From Allium sativum (Eukaryota > Streptophyta > Magnoliopsida > Asparagales > Amaryllidaceae), in the NCBI GenBank assembly GCA_030737875.1, contig CM060925.1, positions 482,173,514-482,237,513 of the forward strand: a stretch of 64,000 nt of DNA. Reading direction: 5' to 3'. Positions 56,108 through 64,000 of the stretch are shown in pieces. Each line of letters starts with the position of its first letter. The first letter of the stretch is position 1. The notes beneath the pieces are model-generated. The model was not told where the DNA came from, ran no database searches, and saw nothing but the letters and a program-made list of their open reading frames with translations. The position numbers were made by a program, and so were the translations under genes.

Positions 56108-58205
56108 GACAACATTTCTTTAGTTTTTCTACACCAAAAACAATGAAGACAACGAGATGCTGCCTCAGCTTGGATTGAATTAGCCTATCTTCTACAACAA
56201 CAGCTTATATACATACAAGAATTTCTTCTGCAACTTCAGCATATTATTCTGTATTCTTTAGATCCAATCCATGTGAGTTCATGTTACTTTTAGATATAAA
56301 AATTTAATAGTAACCCTAACATGTTTATAAATCCGGGTCTAAACCTATACCTGTTAAGAATCTGATTCATACCTAAATAGTTCTGCTATTACATGTATAC
56401 CTGATCTGCTGTTCAGTTCTTATATGCCTATTTCTGTTGTCATATGCCCATCTCTGTTATTATATGCTTATTTTGTTTTATATGCCTATTTCTGTTCTTC
56501 TTCCTCTCTCATTCCCTTTTTATTTTTATAGCTTAGGCTACCTTCGAGCCTAGGCCAATATCGCTGAAACATGCGTACTAACGAAATTGGGATAATTTGG
56601 GAATGATAATTTGGGGGCATAACTTGTACTATGAGTCATGACTGGGATTTAGGGGAATAAGCTATACCATGAAATATGACTAAAATTTGGGGCATACCTT
56701 AGACTGTGAATTATGACTTATGGTTTGGGGAATATAATCTGTAGGCTTAATTTAATGATTAAGCGGAACATGTTAATAAAACTGTAATTAACTAGTGAAA
56801 CATGTTGGGGGTTATGCATACATGTTGACTTGAAAAAATTAACCTGTTTAATCTGTGGGGGTTATATACATATAAATCTGTTAATCTGTGGCTTGTTTAA
56901 TCTGTGGGTGGGGTTAAGTAAGCATGTTGAATATGTGGGGTTAAGTAAATTTGTTAAATTTGTGGGGGGTTATACGAATCCGTTAAACTTAACTTGTTCG
57001 ATCTGTTGGGGTTATGCGGACTTGTTAATCTGTTAGGCTTAACCTGTCAAAATCCTAGTTAATTAGGGTTACAAGCCTAAGGGGTGGCTTGTGTCATCTG
57101 TTGTGTGGGCTCCATGTTTGTCAATAACCCGATCTGGTATTAAAGGGGGACCCCGCACTAGGTAGGCGTTAGGGCACACTTACTGAATTGATTATAAAGG
57201 TTCAATTGGGTGGAGGTGTTCTGATGGCGCGTTCTAACGGAGTCATGTGTGTGCGTGGGTCCAGCTTGCTTGGGAAAATAAGCCGCGATAACACCAATAA
57301 ATAGGTATGTGTCCTTCTGTAGGTTGACACTTTAGGAAGTAACACACCCTACTGTGGGACCGACACAGGGTATTTACGAGTTAGGGAGCCGATCGTTTGG
57401 AGGTAGTGATTAGGGTACATCTAGTCCTATTTAGGTACCTGTTATTTCTGTTTGGGTTAACACCCGTTATTTCTGTTTTGGTACCTGTTATTTCTGTTTG
57501 GCGTAAAACCCGTTACTAGAAGTACACCTAAGGCTACCATATGTTTTTGTTGGGATCATTCTGTTTCTGCTAAATAATGGGAAAACACTTAATCTGGTGT
57601 ACTAGTATTAGTGCAAAGAAAAGTATTTGAGAAACGTAATCTACTCTGTTTATTCTGTTTAGCCTGATCATACCTGTTATATGATATAGTTGTCTCTCAT
57701 CTAGCTTACATGCCTATCATGATAATTTTACTTCTTTATGTGCTAAAAGTTACTGGACTCGCCAGACTTTATGTCTGACCCATTTTGTTTCCTTTTCTCT
57801 TTGTTCCTTTCCCCCAAGGTTCTCAGGGTGGGAGCGCTAAGGCTTGATTAGGACTCTCTCTTCTGTTTCTGCTTGGATTTGGATCTGCTTCGATGTACCA
57901 CTTTGACTACTTATCTACTTGTTTATGGAAAACTTATGGGGATTATGGTTTTACATTTCTATACTCTGATGGTATTTAGCATAAGGCAGATGTTTTTATT
58001 TGATGTATTTTGTTCTAGCATTTCAATCTGATGTTGTAATTGGATTTGGAGACCATGATGTTTTCTGTTGGAAAATAAAGTTTTAAATTTCCGCTGCTAT
58101 ATTATATATTTGTCTTTGGGAGTCTGTTTTGTTTACCTATAACGCTTCACGGAACTTAATGCATTCTATTATAGAGTGACATTAACGGACGTGTGGTGTC
58201 ACATT

Positions 58206-58218
58206 TGGTATCAAAGTT
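58206..58218 (+). other. Element E primer-binding site
   Basis: TGGTATCAAAGTTG, two bases after the LTR end; a variant of the Met-initiator site. Confidence 0.7.
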
Positions 58219-58446
58219 GAAGTATACAAGATCGGATAAAAGGTTTTGAAAATTGTTTTCAAAATGGTTTCAAAAATAAAGTGTTTTCAAAAGAAAAGTC
58301 TATTTTTGAAAAACATATTCCCCAAAGCCATATAAAATATCTTTTGATTATCTGTTTGAATCCCTTTTCTTTCCAGCATATCTGGAGAATCGAATATTCC
58401 CGAGGGAGTTCAAATATTGGCTTGGTTCCATAGATATCTTGAGGTT

Positions 58447-59262
58447 ATGGCGCCTGCCGAAGGCCAAGCAAAAGCCCCTCCCCCAGCTACAGCCGTTATT
58501 CCTCCTCCTCCGCGAGAGGATAATTTCTCTACGATATGCAAGGATTTCTATTCTATGAGCCATTTCGAGGAACTGAGAACTTTGTGGAAGCACAGAATTG
58601 GCTAAAAGAGAGGAAGAACTTATTTGGGCTTTTCGAGGTTGATGACCGCATAAAGATACAATAGGCTACATGGAAGCTTCAGAAGGAGGCTTCATTCTGG
58701 TAGGAAGTGACGCAAGCAGGGCGTCCAGTGGAAACTTGGGAGGATTTCCGACAGAGGTTCGAGACTAAGTTTCTTTTTCAGGCAAAAGAGAGTATGCAGA
58801 CGGAGAGGTTTCTGGCACTTAAGCAAGAAAGCATGTCTATCAAAGAGTATGTCAATAAGTTCAATATGTTGGAAAGGTTCTGTTTGGAACTGGTGAATAC
58901 CCCGCACAAGAAAGCTTTAAGGTTTGCAAGATGATTGAATCAACCTCTTCAAGCATTGGCATTATCTCACATTATGATGGGGGCTACTTTTGAGAGACCG
59001 TTGATATGACATTGATGCAAGAAGATGGAAAAGAGGAGAAAAAAGAGACTAAGACCGATGAGACACAAACAAGAAAGTGTTGCCTAAGAGAAACAACAAA
59101 AGAAGGGTGGAAAGAACGACAAAGCTCAAGGCAAGAAGACATGTCATGGTTGGGAGAGCTTGGGTCATTTGGTCAAAGATTGCAGAAAAAAGGAAGAATG
59201 CTTGCTTCCACTGTGGTAAGGTCAGACACTATTCTAGGGAGTGCCCAAACAGACAAGGATAG
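58447..59262 (+). pseudogene. Element E gag
   Basis: The N-terminus is Ala/Pro-rich (APAEGQAKAPPPA). A frameshift near 58575 is followed by NWLKERKNLFGLFEVDDRI, two stops, then ETWEDFRQRFETKF and FLALKQESMSIKEYVNKF, the conserved centre of gag family PF03732. A stop at 58932-58934 and another frame change lead to a Lys/Glu-rich hinge and two zinc knuckles: CHGWESLGHLVKDC with the second Cys changed to Trp and CFHCGKVRHYSREC intact (about 59200-59245). Confidence 0.82.
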
Positions 59263-61321
59263 GGCCAAAGGGCAGGATCTTTTGGAGGGAAAGTGCATGC
59301 CCTCTAGGCCATTGTACTGGACAAAGGTTGGAAAGTTTTTGTTAAGGTCTGATTTCTCTTTCCGGTCATCTTGTTAGGACTCTTTTTTATTCTAGAGCTT
59401 CTCACTCTTTTATATCTGATTCTATGGTTGAGTCTCTACACCTTAGTACTAGTGATCCCGTTATTGTCTCTAACCCCATTAGGGGCACAACTCATCTGTC
59501 TATGATTTGTCGGGGTTTGAGGATATCTGTGTTGGGCGTCGAATTTGAGTGCAATGCATATGTGCTTGGTTTTATGGGTTATGGTCTAATTCTAGGGATG
59601 GTTTGGTTAGCCATGTATGGTTCCATTCTGGATTGCGAGAGGAGGGTTGTTAGACTTTTGACTTGCCGAGGGAGGACTCTTGAGATTTCTTGTGACCCAA
59701 AGGGGTTTGTCATGCTTAGTTTACTAGAATCGCTTGATGCTTCTGTCGATTATTTGCGATCTGTACCTGTTGTCTATGAGTATCCGGATGTTTTTGAGGA
59801 GGTTAAGGGCTTACCTCCGAGGCACAAGATTGATTTTCAAATATACTTGGTGGATAATGTGAAGGCAGTAGTATTGCTTGTGCGCCACATGGCTCCTAAG
59901 GAAAGGAGGGAGATTAGCAAGAAAGTAGGAGAACTACTTGAGAAGGGATTTATTAGGCGAAGCATATCAGAATGGGGTGCTCCAATTGTCTTTGCAACTA
60001 AGGCGGATGGCTCGCTTTGCTTATTTGTGGATTACAGGAAGTTGAATAAGTTCACTAAGAAGAATAGGCACCCACTTCCGAGGATTGATGTTCTGTTTGA
60101 CCAGCTTGTTGGTGCATCTGTTTTCTCTCAGTTAGACTTGGCCACGGGGTTTCATCAGTTGAGGGTGGTCGAGGACAGCATAGACAAGGCCGCTTTCAGA
60201 ACTCCAGATGGTTTCTTTGTGTGGCTAGTCATGCCTTTTAGGTTGACTAATGCACCCACATATTTTGTGGATCTGATGAGTAGGGTTTCCAGGAGTTTCT
60301 GAATAAGTTTGTTATGGCCCTTATGGATGACATTTTGATCTTCCCGAAGAGCGAGGAAGAGCATGCCCTACATTTAGAGGAGGTTTTGAAGACTCTCCGA
60401 GCATACCAGCTTAAGGCGAAATTCTCTAAATGTCACTTTTGGAGAGAGGAGGTAAGATTTCTAGGGCATGTGGTCTCTATGGAGATAACGGTGGATCCCG
60501 CGAAAGTACTTGTAGTTCAGGATTGGAAGGTTCTAAAGAATGCAACATAGGTGAGGAGTTTTCTCGGTTTAGCGGGCTATTATAGGAAGTTTATCAAGGA
60601 CTTCACAAAGATATCGGCCCACTCACCAGACCGACGAAAAAGGATCTGACCTTTTCTTGGAGCATTGACTGTGAGGATGCTTTTCAACGATTGAAGAGGG
60701 CTATGATAACTGCCCCAATTTTGACTTTGGCTGATGGGAACAAAGTGTTCACAATATACACTGATGCATGTGGAACAGGGCTTGGTGCCATCTTGATGCA
60801 AGAGGGAATGGTAGTACGCTACGGTGGTAGACAGTTGAGGGTTCATGAGAGGAACTACCCTACCCATGATCTAGAGTTGGCTGCTACAGTATTTGCAATT
60901 AAGACTTGGCGACATTATCTACTTGGAGAGAGGTTCGAGTTGTACATAGATTGTAAATCTCTCAAGTATCCGTTCTCGCAAAGGGATCTCAATTTGAGGC
61001 AGCAAAGATGGATGGAGTTCCCAGCGTCCTATGATTTTGAGATTGCTTATACCTCTGATAAGAGTAATATGGTAGTGGACGCGTTGAGTAGGCAGAGAAT
61101 GACTATGAGTCCTCTATTCATAGAGAGGAAGAGCTTGGAGTACATATCGACCTTCGATTTTAGGCCATCTACGGATCTTACACCTGGTTTGTTGGCATCC
61201 TTAGAGGTGCGACCTACTCTTATGAATCAGATAGGATCTTCGCAGCGAGAAGACCCACAGATAGCAGACATCTTGGATAGGCTCGGTAGAGCGGAGACTT
61301 CTAGTCACCTTAGTAGATATT
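59263..61321 (+). pseudogene. Element E protease, reverse transcriptase and RNase H
   Basis: The protease active site reads FYSRASHSF where the family has F-D-(T/S)-G-A-S-H-S-F, so the catalytic Asp is lost; LGFMGYGLILGMVWLAMYG marks its second half. The RT is open from 59424 to 60302 (MAPKERREISKKVGELLEKG, LDLATGFHQLRVVEDS), a frameshift near 60292 precedes ALMDDILIF (60314-), and a TAG lies at 60548. RNase H spans 60691-61110 with [33 protein letters not shown] and NMVVDALSR. The frame stays open to 61321 and stops one codon into F. Integrase is absent from the window. Confidence 0.85.
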
Positions 61322-61939
61322 TGTAACACCCCACCTCCGTTAAGGTCACTCACAAAGGGAATGCCTTAACTTTGATGGAGCGTTTTAGTAGATAGAACAG
61401 AAACTTACAAGATAGATAAAACAGTACTTGAAAAATTTATAGCTTTATTACAACAGAAACCGAAGTAAGTTTGGTTACATCCTTTCAAATCACAATATCA
61501 GAATTCAAGTACAAAAATATCAGTCTTGTTCAGAAAGTCATCAGAGTACAAAACTTTAAAATCATAATCCCCACAGAAGATGCCATAAGAAGTTAAGCCA
61601 TACTTTATGCACTTCAAGCAGAAGAAATCCGGATCAAGCTAAAGTATTCCCTCCTTGGAAAAGGGGGGGGGAAACGGAAGAAAAAGGGGCGAAAACAAGC
61701 AAGGTCAGACATAAAGTCTGGCAAGTCCAGTGACTTTCAGCATATGAACATATAATAATAATGACATGAAAATAAGCTGGATAAGAGATAAAAGTAACAG
61801 GAGCAGCAGATATACTTAGGTTAAACAGAAGAAACAGAATGATATTACTATTCATTTCTCTGCGCTTAATACTAGTATAACAGGATTAGGGTTATCCTAA
61901 TGTCTAAACTAAAACAGAAACGGGAACAGAATAATTTCC

Positions 61940-62110
61940 ACAGAAGAGAACGCTAGTAATGGGCCTTTACCACCCGAACAGAATCAGACAGAAACAGAAT
62001 GCTAATAATGGGCCTTTACCACCTAAACAGAAGGTACAGAAACAGATTAATCCCTACGGAAACAGAATGTAGAATTAGGTGTACACTAGTAAATGGGCCT
62101 TTACCACCTG
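61940..62110. repeat. AATGGGCCTTTACCACC repeats in F
   Basis: The phrase (T/A)AATGGGCCTTTACCACC recurs at about 61957, 62008 and 62093, followed each time by GAACAGA-like or AAACAGA-like sequence. Confidence 0.8.
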
Positions 62111-62834
62111 AACAGACGGTACCACGCAGAAACAGACAGGTGTTACCACCCAACAGAAACAGACGGTACCAACAGAAACGGACAGAACTAAGAGCACCCT
62201 AAAACCCTACCCCAAGCAATCGGCTCCCTAATACATAAATACCCTGTGCCAGCCCCACAAAAGAGTGTATCACTCCCCAAAGTGGCAACCTTTAAATGAC
62301 ACAGACCTATTTACAGATGTCACGGCGTCTTACATCCTCAGAGGCAGACCGGGATCCATGCACGCACATGACCCGGTTGGAACGCACCATCAACACCCCT
62401 CGCCATTATCAGAATGAACCGCTTATAATTAGTTCAGTAAGCGAGCCCGGACCCTACCTACTGTTGGGTCAAAGTTTTGATACCAGAAAGGGTTACTGAC
62501 TAATATGGGTCCCAAACAACAGATGACACAAGTAATTTCCTTCCTAACCTTGTGTCCCCAGACTAACAGATTTCAGATTAACTTGTTTACAGAGTTCAGA
62601 CATACAGAGTTCAGATCAACTAGTTCACAGATCAGGCAAGGTTTCAGACTAACGGATCAGATATACGGATTTAACAGATTTATAGATTTGTCTAACTTTG
62701 TAATTGGGCCTACAGATTCACGAAACAGGTTTGTTAAATTCATAAGTCCAATTGGTTCAACCCTATCCACCCAACACGTTTTAGACATCATATTTATCTA
62801 AGATTTGTATTAATTAAAAATTAATGCGCAGACC

Positions 62835-63030
62835 TCTCACATTAGACTGACAGTTTGCGGCCACTGGTTAGGCCGGTTGGTTCCGGGCAGATTTCTGCCG
62901 CAAACTGAGTCTAACCTCGGGTTTCAAGCACATTATGACTAAATTCTCACATTAGAACCTATTGTTTGCGGCCACTGGATGTGCCGGGCGGTTCCGGGCA
63001 GGATTACGCCGCAAACTCATTCTAACCTCG
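62835..63030. repeat. 110-bp tandem duplication, each copy a long hairpin
   Basis: TCTCACATTAGA starts at 62835 and 62945. Each copy holds GTTTGCGGC and, about 35 bp later, GCCGCAAAC, within outer arms TTAGACT/AGTCTAA (62842-62914) or TTAGAA/TTCTAA (62952-63024). The loops are G/C-rich in an AT-rich surrounding. The E LTR lacks this segment. Confidence 0.85.
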
Positions 63031-63314
63031 AGTTAGCCATGTTTCATGTTTAGCCAATTCATTCATTCACAGACTATGCTAATATCAGACTAATCATGCT
63101 AATTTAACAAATTAACTTCTGTACAGGTTACAGTAGATTATTCGAGGTTCTATTAACAAGTTTTGCTCAATTTTAAATCGAGCCTACAGATTTACATACT
63201 TCAAATTTCAGCATTTCAGTTCCAATAGATTACGCCATTCAACAGATTAAACAGATAACAAATCTTGCAGATTAGGCGATTTAGCAGATTTAGCAGATAA
63301 GGCAATTTAACCTA

Positions 63315-63418
63315 ATTAGCAGATTAAGCAATATAACAGAACTAGCAGATTAGGCAATATAACATAACTAGCAGATTAGGCAATATAACAGAACTAGCAG
63401 ATTAGGCAATATAACAGA
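63315..63418. repeat. 26-bp tandem repeat, four copies
   Basis: Unit ACTAGCAGATTAGGCAATAT + AACAGA at 63315, 63341, 63367 and 63393, with one or a few changes each. Degenerate copies continue to the left to about 63240. Confidence 0.9.
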
Positions 63419-64000
63419 TTTAATCATTCCTTAAAGTTTCATAGACATATCTTGCCTAATTGTAAATTTGGCCTAAGTTTGCATGCCTAAATAGTTGTCA
63501 TGATTCACAATATGATCATATACCCCACGTTTGCACTGAATTTACATGGCACAGATTATGGTCATAATTTCCATATAACACATGTCCCAAATTTAGTTAA
63601 ACTTGCCTAGTACAAAAGATTGACATACAAATTATACCAAATATAGCCATCGATTTCAATGCATGTCATATATTCAAAAATCTCCCACTTAGGTTCTATT
63701 CACATTTAATAGTTATCAAATCTTAATATAGATCTTCACACCTAAGTCATATTCTCTTTTTATCTCAAGTCATGAATTGTTATATAAACAATATGCCCAA
63801 CAATCTAGAACTTTAAATTATAACAGATCTTAATTCAAAATATGCGTTATGTCCAATGTCTCAAGTCACATGTTAACATACAATGGTTCCTCTTCTTCCA
63901 ATTCACAGAATATGCGTAGATCTAAATCTAGTTTACAACATATGTCCTTTTAGTCACAGATTAGCCATGTCCAATTATGCCATCGTTCATTATTTGTCCC

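Larger units (their letters stand above)
55666..58203 (+). repeat. Element E 5' LTR
   Basis: 2538 bp from TGTAACACCCCGTAATTTTC to GTGTCACA. It contains GGGTCGACC palindromes (55953-56029), a TATA box (56098-56107), CTGTGGGGTTA-type degenerate repeats (56745-57060) and CTGTTATTTCTGTTTG repeats (57425-57510). It resembles the F LTR read in the opposite direction. Confidence 0.85.
55666..61321 (+). mobile_element. Element E: chromovirus-like Ty3/gypsy retrotransposon, interrupted by F
   Basis: 5' LTR, Met-type primer-binding site, gag, zinc knuckles, protease, RT and RNase H are present. The integrase and 3' LTR would lie beyond F, outside the window. Proteins differ clearly from C and D (for example DFAT-type residues LDLATGFHQLRVVEDS and [17 protein letters not shown]), so it is a separate family with a related LTR start. 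It has many frameshifts and stops. Confidence 0.85.
61322..64000 (-). mobile_element. Element F: LTR of a related retrotransposon in opposite orientation, runs off the window
   Basis: Begins TGTAACACCCCACCTCCGTT directly after the E RNase H/integrase linker. Read on the minus strand it resembles the E LTR in order: the end segment (CCGTTAA.GTCACTC), the AGTAGGGTGT-type segment near 62215-62290 and the AT-rich start side. No coding region is reached. It may be a solo LTR or the 3' LTR of a minus-strand element. The target duplication cannot be checked. Confidence 0.75.

Noticed and set aside
63240..63418. CRISPR-like regular repeats
   Set aside because: Units are directly joined without unique spacers, in a plant LTR.

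Overview
The window looks like repeat-rich heterochromatin of a flowering plant nuclear genome, probably a eudicot; the species cannot be read from it. It is AT-rich, I find no intact host protein-coding gene and no tRNA or rRNA gene, and almost every recognisable protein segment belongs to a transposable element. Plant-type families are present: Athila-like and chromovirus (Tekay/Del-like) Ty3/gypsy elements, an L1-type LINE, a hAT-like DNA element, a Ty1/copia RNase H scrap and a plastid atpB scrap.

Layout. 1-3857: a decayed LINE on the minus strand, split in its endonuclease/RT-linker frame by a 1.2 kb hAT-like non-autonomous element (174-1381) with a perfect 8-bp target duplication. 3858-4788: noncoding spacer with a short 45-bp tandem repeat. 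From 4789 onward the window is one deeply nested stack. The host is Athila-like element A (plus strand): 5' LTR 4789-5835, leader, gag 17178-18720, protease 52557-53181, 3' LTR from 54999. A has no reverse transcriptase or integrase between protease and 3' LTR.

Into A went three elements. G (7310-16465, minus, perfect CCTTC duplication) is non-autonomous, with an antisense multi-exon ORF resembling the plant 'putative gypsy type transposon' domain, a short gag-like ORF, and an array of repeats that can fold into hairpins with compensatory base changes. B (18721-52551, minus) has LTRs of about 3.3 kb and no coding capacity. E (from 55666, plus) sits in the 3' LTR of A and is itself cut by F (from 61322, minus), whose LTR runs off the window.

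Into B went C (19657-30802, plus) and D (36529-46809, minus, perfect TCCTA duplication), two copies of one Tekay-like family with gag, protease, RT, RNase H, integrase and a C-terminal chromodomain-like segment. C is rearranged: its 5' LTR carries about 870 bp of patchwork DNA (copia and plastid pieces), its 3' LTR is truncated, and it is followed by a TGCATA-rich island, a second truncated copy (C2) and a B-LTR segment that repeats about 230 bp already present to the left of C.

All coding regions carry frameshifts or stops, so any transcription would come from the LTR promoters (TATA boxes are visible in each LTR family). The most unusual signals are the covarying hairpin repeats in G, tandem long hairpins in the F LTR, a palindrome TGGGTCGACCCA upstream of the TATA box in two different LTR families, and the organelle/copia patchwork in the C LTR.
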